Of a stretch of 14,070 nucleotides of DNA, positions 1-7,637 are shown piece by piece. Numbering within the stretch: position 1 is the first letter of the stretch; each line of letters begins with the position of its first letter. The notes beneath the pieces were generated by a model, which saw only the letters and a program-made list of their open reading frames with translations, had not been told where the DNA came from and searched no databases. The stretch comes from Chloroflexota bacterium (GTDB lineage: Bacteria; Chloroflexota; Limnocylindria; Limnocylindrales; CSP1-4): the NCBI GenBank assembly GCA_016200675.1, contig JACQEH010000059.1:1-14070 (forward strand). Direction: 5' to 3'. The translations under genes and the position numbers were made by a program.

Positions 1-1718
1 ACGTACGGCCGGTGCGGGGTGTGACCCTCGAACGTCTGCCAGCCCTCGACCGCCCGCTCCCGGAGCTCCGCCCGCCCGCCGACGACGTCGAACGTGGCGC
101 ACTCCCGGCAGTCGTAGATCGGCAGCGCCAGGCCGTAGTAGCGCTTCTTGCTGATCATCCAGTCGTGCATGTTCAGGAGCCAGTCGAGCTCCCGCTCGTA
201 GCCGAACGACGGGATCCAGCGGATGTCGTCGACGACCTCCATGATCTGGTAGCGGAGGCTCCGGTCGACCTGCTCCCTGGTCAGTGTCGCGCGGGGCTGG
301 TCGTAGACCTCGCCCATGCTGATGTACCACTCGTCGACCAGGCGGAAGACGAGGGCCGTCCCGCACCGCCAGCAGTGCGGGTAGCGGTGGCGATAGGTCT
401 CGAGGCGCTCGAAGCGGCCCTCCCGGCGGAGGTGCTCCACGATCGGCTCTGTGACGTCGCGGACGTCGCGCCCCGAGAGCGACCCGAAGCCGTCGAGGAA
501 GATGCCCGACTCGTCGAGCGGGGCAATGATCGGCAGTCCGAGGGTTTTCCCAAGGCTGAAGTCCTCGGCCCCGCAGCCAGGCGCGATGTGGACGATCCCG
601 GTGCCCTCGGCCTCCCCAACCTCGTCCCAGGCCACGACGCGGTGCTCGTAGGGCTTGCCGGGATCATCTCGCGTGCCCTTGACGAAGGCGGCCCCGACGG
701 CCGGCAGGTCGTCGAAGGGGCCGCTGTAGCGCCAGCCGACCAGATCGGTCCCGGGACGCTCCTCGAGAACCTCGACCGGTCCCGGGAGGGCCGACTTCAG
801 CGTGCCCCGGCTCAGCCACAGCACGTCATCGCCGCGGCGGACGCGGACGTAGGTCAGGCCCGCCCCGACTGCCGCGGCGACGTTCGAGGTCAGCGTCCAG
901 GGCGTCGTGGTCCAGACGAGGAGCGCTTCGCCGGGCCGGTCGAGGAGCGGGAAGCGGACGGTCAGGCCCGGGTCGTCACGATCATGGTAGCCCTCGGTCA
1001 TCTCGTGCTGGCTGATGCCGGTGCCGCAGCGGGCGCACCAGGGCATCGTGTCGTGGCCCTTGTAGATCCAGCCCCGGCGGTGGCATTCGGCCAGGAATCC
1101 CCAGATCAGGTCGTTGTTCTCGTTGCTGAAGGTGAAGTAACTGCCGCCGACGTCGGGCATGCCCAGCCGCCCGACGAGCATCTCCACGCTGTCGGTGACG
1201 GGGCCGTCGGGGCCCTCGATCGTGGCGACCTGGGACGGGTCCGCGGCGAGGAGGTCGCGGAGCCGCCGGAGCTCCTCGGGATCGTTCCAGTCCATCCAGT
1301 AGCCGAGGCGCATCGACTGCTCGGTCTGGCGGGCCGCGAAGGTCAGGACCCGCTGCTTGCAGAGGCTCACGAACTCGGCGATGCCGTAGGCCTCGATGTC
1401 GCGCTTGGAGGTGAAGCCGAGATCTCGCTCGACGTTGACCTCCACCCAGAGGCCCTGGCAGTCGAAGCCGTTCTGCCAGCGCTCCGCCTCGCCCAGCATG
1501 GCGTGGAAGCGCTGGAAGAGGTCCTTGTAGGTCCGCCCCCAGGCGTGGTGGACGCCCATCGGGTTGTTGGCCGTGATGGGACCGTCGAGGAAGCTCCAGC
1601 GGGGACCCTCCGCGTTCTGCGCCCGGAGCTGGGCGAACGTGCCGCGCTCCCGCCAGAAGGCGAGGGTCTCGTGCTCCATGGCGACGAGATCCGGGCGCGT
1701 CGGTACGGGTCGGAACAT
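1..1718 (-). CDS. ileS: Isoleucine--tRNA ligase, 3' end beyond window (partial)
   Basis: Class I aminoacyl-tRNA synthetase that charges tRNA-Ile in the cytoplasm. The window holds the first 572 codons. The ATP-binding HIGH-type motif reads HHAWG (residues 57-61) inside ITANNPMGVHHAWGRTYKD, a known variant in one IleS subgroup. Around plus-strand 1000-1090 lies the editing-domain-associated block RGWIYKGHDTMPW followed by CARCGTGISQHE. The visible end, EGWQTFEGHTPHRPYV, is the conserved stretch that precedes the catalytic-core half carrying KMSKS, so KMSKS and the anticodon-binding region lie outside. The ATG at 1718 was chosen because it is the first start after the intergenic gap; only a weak GAGG precedes it. 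An in-frame ATG at 1679 (MEHETLAFW) is the alternative. It is divergent from the LCP gene, 95 bp away. Identity is seen from motifs and is very secure; the start is moderately secure. Confidence 0.96.
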   Translation of the reverse strand, partial: MFRPVPTRPDLVAMEHETLAFWRERGTFAQLRAQNAEGPRWSFLDGPITANNPMGVHHAWGRTYKDLFQRFHAMLGEAERWQNGFDCQGLWVEVNVERDLGFTSKRDIEAYGIAEFVSLCKQRVLTFAARQTEQSMRLGYWMDWNDPEELRRLRDLLAADPSQVATIEGPDGPVTDSVEMLVGRLGMPDVGGSYFTFSNENNDLIWGFLAECHRRGWIYKGHDTMPWCARCGTGISQHEMTEGYHDRDDPGLTVRFPLLDRPGEALLVWTTTPWTLTSNVAAAVGAGLTYVRVRRGDDVLWLSRGTLKSALPGPVEVLEERPGTDLVGWRYSGPFDDLPAVGAAFVKGTRDDPGKPYEHRVVAWDEVGEAEGTGIVHIAPGCGAEDFSLGKTLGLPIIAPLDESGIFLDGFGSLSGRDVRDVTEPIVEHLRREGRFERLETYRHRYPHCWRCGTALVFRLVDEWYISMGEVYDQPRATLTREQVDRSLRYQIMEVVDDIRWIPSFGYERELDWLLNMHDWMISKKRYYGLALPIYDCRECATFDVVGGRAELRERAVEGWQTFEGHTPHRPY

Positions 1719-1800
1719 CTGGCCTCGCGTGGTGGTGGGGATCCGCGGGCGAAGGGCGCAGACGCCGATCGCCCGGGCGCGGTGAAACGTCGGGTCCCTG

Positions 1801-1806
1801 TATCCT
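1801..1806 (+). promoter_or_regulatory. Candidate -10 element for the LCP gene (TATCCT)
   Basis: TATCCT sits 7 bp before the ATG at 1814, which would place the transcription start at or within a base of the start codon, giving a leaderless mRNA. This fits the lack of any Shine-Dalgarno sequence before that ATG. No clear -35 is seen. The same octamer TGTATCCT occurs before the CpaE-like gene at 10038-10045, which supports it being a real promoter word in this genome. Confidence 0.45.
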
Positions 1807-1807
1807 A
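1802..1807 (-). promoter_or_regulatory. Candidate -10 element for ileS (TAGGAT)
   Basis: On the minus strand the sequence reads TAGGAT, a good high-GC -10, giving an ileS leader of roughly 75-80 nt. No -35 match and no extended TGn are visible. It lies on the opposite strand of the LCP -10 (TATCCT), so the heptamer TATCCTA/TAGGATA could serve both directions. No T-box signature was recognised in the leader by eye. Confidence 0.4.
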
Positions 1808-1813
1808 CCCGCG

Positions 1814-3595
1814 ATGCAGCCCGCGCACGAGGTGCCCCAGCGCCGACGCTCTGCGTTCGTGGCGGCCTTCCTGTCCCTGATCTTCCCGGGCCTCGGCCAC
1901 GCCTACCTGGGGGCCCATCGCCGCGCCCTCGGATTCGCCGCCCCGCCGATCCTGGCCGGCGCGCTCGTCGCCGGCCTGGCGGTTCGCATGGACGTCCTGA
2001 CCCTCGCCGGCGTGGCCATCCAGGAGTGGTTCATCGCGGCCGTCTTCATCGTCAACATCGTGGCCATGGCCTACCGGGCCGCGGCCATCGTCGATGCCTG
2101 GCGCATCGCCCGCTGGCTGGCGGGCGGCAGCGGCAGCGGGAGCGGAGGGCGCCGGACGGCAGGCGGCGGGGTCCGCATGGCCTCGCTCCCGGGCCTCCTG
2201 GCGGTCCTCCTCGTCATGGCCACCCTGCATGTCGCGGTCGGCCGCTACGACCTCCTCCTGGCCGGGACGACGGCCTGCATCTTCGACTCCGGGGCGGCCG
2301 GCTGCGGCGGGACGCCCGGAGCCTCCGGCGGCTCCGGGGCGCCGACGGGCGACGCCTCCGCCACGCCGGAGCCGAGTGCGGTCGGGACGGCCGTCCCGTC
2401 CTCGAGCATCCCGCCTTGGAATGGGACGGAGCGCCTGAACATCCTGCTCATCGGTGCCGACGAGCAGGGCGGCGGCCACAACACCGACACGATGATCGTG
2501 GTCTCGATCGACCCGCTCACCAATCGCGTGGTCATGTTCCAGCTCCCCCGCGACACGGTGGACGTCCCGGTGCCGCCGGGGCCGGCCCAGAAGCTCTTCG
2601 GGACGACCTACGCGGGCAAGATCAACTCCTGGTTCGTCAACGTCCGGTACCGTGCGGACCTCTATCCCGGGACGGCCCAGACGCGCGGCTACAACGGCCT
2701 CAAGGACATCCTCGGCAACCTTTACGGGCTCGACGTGAAGTACTACATGGAGGTCAACTTCGACGGCTTCCGACAGATCGTCGATGCCCTCGGCGGCGTG
2801 ACCATCAACGTCCAGGTCCCGGTGGTGGATGACAGCTACCCGGCCGGCGACGGGGCCCTCCAGCGCGTCTACATCCCGTCCGGCATGCAGCACATGAGCG
2901 GGGCCGATGCCCTGGTCTACGCCCGCTCCCGGCACGCTTCGACGGACTTCGACCGCGGCGCCCGCCAGCAGCGCGTGCTCCTGTCGCTCCGCCAGCAGAC
3001 CGACATCGGGCGGGTCCTGCCCAACCTCGACTCGCTGGCCGCGGCCCTCTCGGCGTCCTTCCGGACGGACATCCCGCGCGACCTCTTCCCGCGCCTCCTC
3101 GGCCTCGCGGAGCACGTGACGACGCGCAACGTTCGATCCTTCATCTTCACCCCGCCCTTCTACCAGACCGAGTACACCCAGGGGACGTACCGGATCGTGC
3201 CCAAGGTGGACCGTATCCGGGCGGCCGTCCGGGATGCCTTCACGGCCGACTCGACCCTCCTCGACCGGCGCGAGGCGATCTCCGCCGAGGGCGCCTCGGT
3301 CTACGTCCTCAACGGGACCAGGTCGTCTGGCGAGACGGGCAAGATCGCCGACTACCTCGAGTTCCTCGGCATGGCCGCCTCCGCGCCATCGCAAAAGCCG
3401 GACGTCAGCGGCCTCTCGACGACCACGATCCGCGTCTACAACGGCGCCGAGGTGTCCGCGCCCCTGACGGTCTCGGCCCTCGAGGGCGTCTTCGGGACGA
3501 AGGCCCAGCTGCTGACCGATCCGGCGGCGACCGCGGACATCGTGATCGTCACCGGGACCGGCACCCCCGCCCTGACGCCGCCACCCATCCCCTGA
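1814..3595 (+). CDS. LytR-CpsA-Psr (LCP) family envelope protein with extra N-terminal membrane module and LytR_C domain
   Basis: 593-aa membrane protein of the family that transfers undecaprenyl-phosphate-linked glycopolymers to peptidoglycan or other envelope acceptors outside the membrane. Order: residues 12-100 form an unusual hydrophobic module with a short-turn motif (FPGLGHAYLG, 24-33); a Gly/Ser/Arg linker; a membrane segment about 124-150; a low-complexity Gly/Pro/Ser stretch (160-200); the LCP domain about 207-395; and a C-terminal LytR_C-like domain about 494-580 (VYVLNGTRSSGETGK). LCP hallmarks seen are NTDTMIV (D226), LPRDT (R246, D247), the ALGGV block and YARSRH with DFDRGARQQRVL (R371, R373, R381, R384). 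The ATG at 1814 has no Shine-Dalgarno and follows a -10 by 7 bp. It converges on the glycosyltransferase gene, which could share an envelope role, though that is inference. Confidence 0.93.
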   Translation: MQPAHEVPQRRRSAFVAAFLSLIFPGLGHAYLGAHRRALGFAAPPILAGALVAGLAVRMDVLTLAGVAIQEWFIAAVFIVNIVAMAYRAAAIVDAWRIARWLAGGSGSGSGGRRTAGGGVRMASLPGLLAVLLVMATLHVAVGRYDLLLAGTTACIFDSGAAGCGGTPGASGGSGAPTGDASATPEPSAVGTAVPSSSIPPWNGTERLNILLIGADEQGGGHNTDTMIVVSIDPLTNRVVMFQLPRDTVDVPVPPGPAQKLFGTTYAGKINSWFVNVRYRADLYPGTAQTRGYNGLKDILGNLYGLDVKYYMEVNFDGFRQIVDALGGVTINVQVPVVDDSYPAGDGALQRVYIPSGMQHMSGADALVYARSRHASTDFDRGARQQRVLLSLRQQTDIGRVLPNLDSLAAALSASFRTDIPRDLFPRLLGLAEHVTTRNVRSFIFTPPFYQTEYTQGTYRIVPKVDRIRAAVRDAFTADSTLLDRREAISAEGASVYVLNGTRSSGETGKIADYLEFLGMAASAPSQKPDVSGLSTTTIRVYNGAEVSAPLTVSALEGVFGTKAQLLTDPAATADIVIVTGTGTPALTPPPIP

Positions 3596-3680
3596 CGGGG
3601 CGGAGAGGGTCGAGGGGACGTCGTCGTTCCCGGGCGCGGCGGCAACGACACCCGACCTTGGCGGGGCGCCGGCCGCTCCC

Positions 3681-5420
3681 CTACGCCTTCTCGGTCACCC
3701 GGTACTCGAGGTAGCGGCCGGCCATGAGGCGGGTCTGGGCGTCGAGCGCCGGCAGGTTCGAGAAGACGAGGCCGACGATGGGCAGGAGCAGCCACTGGAT
3801 GCGGCTCACGACGTTCTGGATCAGGCCCCATTCGGCCGGCCGCGGCGGCGCGATGCGCTCCTCGACGTACATGAGGACGACAAGGCAAGCGAAGGCCGCC
3901 GTCAGGAGCCACGACGCATAGAGGGGCAGGTTCTGGCCAAGGGTCGTCTCGGCGAAGCTCGGGTTGAGGATGAGCGGCACATTCGAGCCGAAGATGAGGA
4001 CGAAGGGCGCGATCGCCCAGTTGAGGTGGTCCAGCCACAGGTCGAAGAGGCGCCGGACCCGGAGGAGGCGCGGAATCTCCGAGTGGGCGAAGGCATTCCG
4101 GATGTAGTACGGGATATCGGTCACACCCCACGCCCAGCGCCGGATCTGGGTGTACTGCTGGACGAGGGTCCGGGGGTAGGAGCGGGCCCGGACGGCGTCC
4201 CCGTAGATGGGCATGAAGAGCGGGATCGCCCGGAACTCGCCGCTGTAGCGGAAGAACGACTTCCAGTAGAAGCGGCTGTCCTCGGGGATCGCGTCGGTCG
4301 CCCAGTAGTCGACCTCGTGGACGGTCTGGAGGCTGACCGAGTACGAGGAGAAGCTGATGAGGCGCTCCGGGGTCAGCGACCGCCACATCTGGACGTGGGT
4401 CGCGCCGATCGCCACCAGGCGCACCGGGAGGGGCACGTCCCAGAGGTTGTTGTGGAACATCGGGACCGGCTGGTAGAGGCGCCGGAAGCGGTCCGTGTCC
4501 GTCAGGAACGTCCAGCTGAGGTAGGCGAAGTAGCGGGGGTGGACCCGATAGTCCGAATCAAGGTCGGTGACGAGGACCTCGGACGGGTCGAACCGGAGGC
4601 GCAGGAGCTCGCGGTAGAGCCAGCGGCCCCCGTAGGCCATGGCACTGCTCTTGCCGACCACATGACCCGGCTCGAGGGGATCGAGGATGTGGAAGAAGTG
4701 CAGAAAGCGATCGCCGAAGACCTCGCGCAGGCGGGCCACGTTGGCGCGCCCGCCCAGGTCCGTCTCGCGGGTGATGATCGCGACCATGCGGCGCTCCGCG
4801 GGCCAATCCGAGTCGGCCAGCGCCCGGACCGTCTCGTAGAGCTTCTCGTAGGGTTCCGTGTAGGTCGGCACGAGGGCCACGTGCCACAGCCGATCGGGGT
4901 CCGGGATCGGATCGCCGCGCCGGGCCAGGAGGCGGAGGAGGTCCTTGCGCTCGGCGCGCAGGCGGGCGATCTCGCGCTCGCCGCCCTCGGCGGCATCCCG
5001 CTGGCCGGCCCTCGCCAGCTCCCCGACCCGCCGGGCGATGAGCGGCAGGCGAGCCTCGATGAGCGCGATCCGTCCGGGCACGTCCCGGAGGGCATAGGTC
5101 CGTGCCCGCCAGTCGACGTCGACGGTCCGCCGGATCTGGCCGTACGCTGCGGCGACGCTCCCCGTCAGCATCACCGCCTTGTACAGCCAGTAGACGTCGA
5201 AGGTCAGGACGAACCAGGCGACGACCTGCGGCCAGCGGAAGGAGAGGCCGACCGATCCCACGATCAGCGTCCAGGTCACGAGCCCGGGCACGATCTCGAG
5301 GAGGCGCTGGAGGCGCCGGCCCCGAAGGACCTGGGTGGCTTCGGCCGGAGGCGCGGCCTCCGACGAGTCGCCTGCCCCAGGCCCGGCCCCGACCGGGGAG
5401 GGACGGGTGGCTTCAGCCAC
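3681..5420 (-). CDS. Membrane-bound family 2 glycosyltransferase
   Basis: 579-aa processive-type GT2 enzyme that would use a nucleotide-sugar at the cytoplasmic face and has membrane helices on both sides of the catalytic domain. Two N-terminal helices lie at about 45-62 and 66-92. A charged, helical, probably coiled-coil stretch (about 112-170) follows, then the GT-A domain: VALVPTYTEP (181-190), the DxD-like TDLDSDYRVHP (D286, D288, D290), the acid-base-type TDAIPEDSRFY (D376, E380, D381) and QIRRW (425-429, the QxxRW motif). C-terminal helices follow at about 466-485, 500-518 and 540-556. The GTG start overlaps the ilvE stop by 8 bp (5413-5420), so translation is probably coupled to ilvE. 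The polymer or lipid made cannot be told; LCP proteins and GT2 enzymes both act on envelope glycans, so a link to the convergent LCP gene is possible. Confidence 0.9.
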   Translation of the reverse strand: MAEATRPSPVGAGPGAGDSSEAAPPAEATQVLRGRRLQRLLEIVPGLVTWTLIVGSVGLSFRWPQVVAWFVLTFDVYWLYKAVMLTGSVAAAYGQIRRTVDVDWRARTYALRDVPGRIALIEARLPLIARRVGELARAGQRDAAEGGEREIARLRAERKDLLRLLARRGDPIPDPDRLWHVALVPTYTEPYEKLYETVRALADSDWPAERRMVAIITRETDLGGRANVARLREVFGDRFLHFFHILDPLEPGHVVGKSSAMAYGGRWLYRELLRLRFDPSEVLVTDLDSDYRVHPRYFAYLSWTFLTDTDRFRRLYQPVPMFHNNLWDVPLPVRLVAIGATHVQMWRSLTPERLISFSSYSVSLQTVHEVDYWATDAIPEDSRFYWKSFFRYSGEFRAIPLFMPIYGDAVRARSYPRTLVQQYTQIRRWAWGVTDIPYYIRNAFAHSEIPRLLRVRRLFDLWLDHLNWAIAPFVLIFGSNVPLILNPSFAETTLGQNLPLYASWLLTAAFACLVVLMYVEERIAPPRPAEWGLIQNVVSRIQWLLLPIVGLVFSNLPALDAQTRLMAGRYLEYRVTEKA

Positions 5421-6384
5421 CGATGGGGATCGGCGTCACCCAGTGCGCGAAGGCCGGGGTCCGCCCGCGAACCGCGTCGAAGTAGGCGTCCCGGATCCTT
5501 CGCGTGATCGGGCCGACCGCGCCCGACCCGACGGGTCGGTGATCGAGCTCGACGACCGGCGAGATCTGGACGCCGGTCCCGCACAGGAACATCTCCTCGG
5601 CGACATAGATCTCGGAACGATCGATCGACCGCACCTCGACGGTGAGGCCGAGGCTGGCGGCGAGCTCGAAGATCGCCTTCCGGGTCACCCCTTCGAGGAT
5701 GTCGTCGTTCACCGGCGGGGTCAGGAGGACCCCGTCCCGGACGACGAACATGTTGGCCGCCGAGGCCTCTGAGGCGTGGCCGTCGGGGGTCAGGACGAGG
5801 GCCTCGTCGAAGCCGTTGAGCTCGGCCTCGGACTTCTGGAAGGCCATGTTGACGTAGCCGCCGACGATCTTGCCGCGGGCCGGGAGGGCCTCGTCGGCGT
5901 TGCGCCGCCACGAGGAGGTCATGAGCCGGATGCCCTTGTCGACGTCGACGTAGTTGCCGAAGGGGACGGCGAAGATCACGAATTCGTGGTCGAGGTGGTG
6001 AAGGCGGACCCCCACCGATCGGCTCGACTTGTAGAAGCATGGCCGGATGTAGAGGTCCTCGCGGAGACCGTTGCGCGACGCGACCTCGACGGCGATCTTC
6101 ACGAGCTCGTCGGCAGTCGGGAGGTTCTCCATCAGGAGCATCCCGGCGTTCTGCCGGATGCGCTCCATGTGCTCCCTCAGGAAGAGTCCATACAGCTCCC
6201 CCGCGTCGGCGTTCCAGTAGGCCCGGATGCCCTCGAAGACGGCCGTCCCGTACATGAAGGCATGGGTCATGATCGGGACCCGGGCGTCGCGCTGCGGGAC
6301 GTAGGCGCCCTCGAAGTAGCAGATCAGGTCGTCCAGGGCGGGCGCGGCCGTGGCCGCTGGGCCGGGTGCCTTCTGGGTCAGCAT
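5413..6384 (-). CDS. ilvE: Branched-chain amino acid aminotransferase
   Basis: 323-aa fold-type IV, PLP-dependent transaminase that interconverts Leu/Ile/Val and their 2-oxo acids using 2-oxoglutarate/glutamate, in the cytoplasm. Seen: YGTAVFEGIRAY (45-56), YIRPCFYKSS (112-121), the Schiff-base lysine in ARGKIVGGYVN (K172), the cofactor-binding SEASAANMFVV block (E206) with LLTPPVNDDILEGVTRK (220-236), and the late GTGVQISPVVELD. Length is normal for the family. The ATG at 6384 is preceded by AGAGGAG at 6394-6400 with a 9-nt spacing, which fixes the start even though the frame stays open far upstream. The TATACT -10 lies about 57 bp upstream. The 3' end overlaps the glycosyltransferase start by 8 bp, an unusual partner for an amino-acid enzyme. 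D-amino-acid transaminase or aminodeoxychorismate lyase are less likely given the branched-chain-type motifs. Confidence 0.93.
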   Translation of the reverse strand: MLTQKAPGPAATAAPALDDLICYFEGAYVPQRDARVPIMTHAFMYGTAVFEGIRAYWNADAGELYGLFLREHMERIRQNAGMLLMENLPTADELVKIAVEVASRNGLREDLYIRPCFYKSSRSVGVRLHHLDHEFVIFAVPFGNYVDVDKGIRLMTSSWRRNADEALPARGKIVGGYVNMAFQKSEAELNGFDEALVLTPDGHASEASAANMFVVRDGVLLTPPVNDDILEGVTRKAIFELAASLGLTVEVRSIDRSEIYVAEEMFLCGTGVQISPVVELDHRPVGSGAVGPITRRIRDAYFDAVRGRTPAFAHWVTPIPIGG

Positions 6385-6393
6385 GCGACGCGG

Positions 6394-6400
6394 CTCCTCT
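6394..6400 (-). promoter_or_regulatory. Ribosome binding site of ilvE
   Basis: AGAGGAG on the minus strand, 9 nt before the ATG at 6384. It decides the ilvE start, because the same frame is open upstream through the antiporter region up to about 7530. Confidence 0.8.
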
Positions 6401-6440
6401 GGTCGCGGCTCCGGCCGCGGACGTCGTCGGTTCGGCGGCG

Positions 6441-6456
6441 AGTATAGCCTGAGGCT
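6441..6456 (-). promoter_or_regulatory. ilvE promoter -10 (TATACT) with adjoining inverted repeat
   Basis: The minus strand reads TATACT at 6446-6441, a 5/6 match to the -10 consensus, giving a leader of about 50 nt before ilvE. Immediately upstream and overlapping by one base is a perfect inverted repeat, AGCCT-G-AGGCT (6446-6456), in the spacer where a repressor could sit. No -35 is recognisable at 16-18 bp. The promoter call is fair; the operator is speculative. Confidence 0.5.
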
Positions 6457-6532
6457 GCGCCGGCCCCCGGCGGCGGGACCCTGCCCGGCGGCCGGATTCA
6501 ATCGGGCTGCACGTCGATCAGCAGGATCCAGG

Positions 6533-6548
6533 CCGGCCACGCGGCCGG
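6533..6548 (-). other. Stem-loop after the antiporter gene
   Basis: CCGGCC-GCGT-GGCCGG on the minus strand forms a perfect 6-bp GC stem with a 4-nt loop, 15 bp after the antiporter stop. No U-run follows, so it does not meet the rule for an intrinsic terminator. It may mark the 3' end of the rpsF-to-antiporter transcript, or be chance in GC-rich DNA. Confidence 0.3.
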
Positions 6549-6563
6549 TCCGGCCCGGCGCCG

Positions 6564-7604
6564 TCAGCCGCCGGTCAGGATCGACGTCACCACGATGCCG
6601 AGATAGGCCACGTAGAACACGCCGCCGATCAGAAGTCCCCGTCCGGTCAGCCGGCCGCGTCGGGCCATCGGGACGAAGACCGCGGCTGTGGACAGGAAGG
6701 CGATCCCGGCCGATGCAAAGGCCACGTATGAGCCCGGACCGATGACCCAGTTTCCCGGCGCCAGGACCAGGGCGACGACGGTCGGGATGCTCGCCTGGAA
6801 GACCATGGCGCCGGTGATGTTGCCCATCGCGAGGGTGTCCTTGCCCTGGCGGATCCAGATGATCGAGTTGAACTTCTCCGGGAGCTCGGTCGCGATCGGT
6901 GCGACGACGAGCGCGAGCAGCACCTCCGACACCCCGATCGCCTGGGCAACGTGCTCGACGGCGCCGACGAACGCGATGGCCCCGATCACGATGAGCGCGA
7001 GCGCGGCCAGAACCTGGATGTTGACCATGCGGAGGCGGGGCACGGCGCGATGCCGAGTCCGGTCCAGGTGGCGAAATCGCAGCGGGGCGAGGTCCGCGGC
7101 GTCGACGTCGGGATCTGCCTCGAAGTGCCGCCGGACGTAGCGGCCGTACATGATGAGGAGCACCGCGGCGACGATGAGCTTGGGCCACGCCGGATCCGTC
7201 GGCAGGAAGGCGGCCCCGATCGCCAGCGCGTAGGAGAACCCGAAGGTACGCAGGTCCAGGCCCAGGACCACCGGGTCGACCGGCATGACGTCGCGATCGG
7301 AGCGGTGGCGGGCCTGCCACAGCACGGCCACGCCCGTCACGAACATTGCCAGCGTCGCCAGCATGAACGGGGCGCCCAGGATCGCTCCAACGCCGATCTC
7401 GTTCGTGGTCGAGCCACGGGTGAAGCCGATGGCGATGATCGGGATCGTCGTTTCCGGCAGGGCCGTCCCGACGGCCGCCAGGACCGAGCCGACGGCGCCC
7501 TCGGCCAGCTCGAGCTTCCGCCCGAACCACTCGATCCCGTTGGTGAAGAGCTCCGCGCCGAGCAGGATCAGGACGAAGGACAAGCCGAGGACGAGGAAGT
7601 CCAT
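6564..7604 (-). CDS. Ca2+/Na+ (cation) antiporter, CaCA superfamily, YrbG/CaxA-like
   Basis: 346-aa inner-membrane cation exchanger, most likely Na+/Ca2+ or H+/Ca2+, with the two inverted half-repeats of the family. The first alpha-repeat carries GTALPETTIP (46-55, E51) and GVGAILGAPF (71-80). The second carries APIATELPEKFNSI (235-248, E243) and GNITGAMVFQ (261-270). These correspond to the GTSLPE and GN-G-N motifs of CaCA transporters, although the usual N of the first GN-type motif is changed. About ten hydrophobic segments are present; the polar loop at about 160-190 separates the halves. It starts 33 bp after the DUF1634 gene, on the same strand, with a poor Shine-Dalgarno (GGGCGGG-like), so it is probably the last gene of that run. 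The ion specificity cannot be read from sequence. Confidence 0.9.
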   Translation of the reverse strand: MDFLVLGLSFVLILLGAELFTNGIEWFGRKLELAEGAVGSVLAAVGTALPETTIPIIAIGFTRGSTTNEIGVGAILGAPFMLATLAMFVTGVAVLWQARHRSDRDVMPVDPVVLGLDLRTFGFSYALAIGAAFLPTDPAWPKLIVAAVLLIMYGRYVRRHFEADPDVDAADLAPLRFRHLDRTRHRAVPRLRMVNIQVLAALALIVIGAIAFVGAVEHVAQAIGVSEVLLALVVAPIATELPEKFNSIIWIRQGKDTLAMGNITGAMVFQASIPTVVALVLAPGNWVIGPGSYVAFASAGIAFLSTAAVFVPMARRGRLTGRGLLIGGVFYVAYLGIVVTSILTGG

Positions 7605-7637
7605 CTCAAGCCCGCCCGCAGCGGTGGTGCGGCATCG

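Noticed and set aside
1719..1801. T-box leader for ileS
   Set aside because: No T-box core sequence or specifier-loop structure could be recognised in the short 95-bp gap.
12..1880. 622-codon open frame on the plus strand across ileS
   Set aside because: It is antisense to a clear IleS reading frame, is made of low-complexity Ala/Asp/Glu/Val-rich protein with no recognisable motif, and is the usual result of high G+C third positions.
1805..3394. 529-codon minus-strand open frame across the LCP gene
   Set aside because: Antisense shadow of a gene with full LCP and LytR_C motifs; its protein is Arg/Gly/Asp-rich without domains.
3596..3680. Bidirectional intrinsic terminator between the LCP and glycosyltransferase genes
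   Set aside because: Only weak, bulged GC stems such as GGGACG/CGTTCCC are visible and there is no U-run on either strand.
4026..5507. 493-codon plus-strand open frame across the glycosyltransferase
   Set aside because: Antisense shadow; the minus-strand frame has the GT2 catalytic motifs and membrane helices.
5413..7530. Long ilvE frame extending to 7530 as a possible fusion protein
   Set aside because: The upstream part overlaps the antiporter in another frame and is Arg/Pro-rich; a strong ribosome site and a TATACT -10 define ilvE from 6384.
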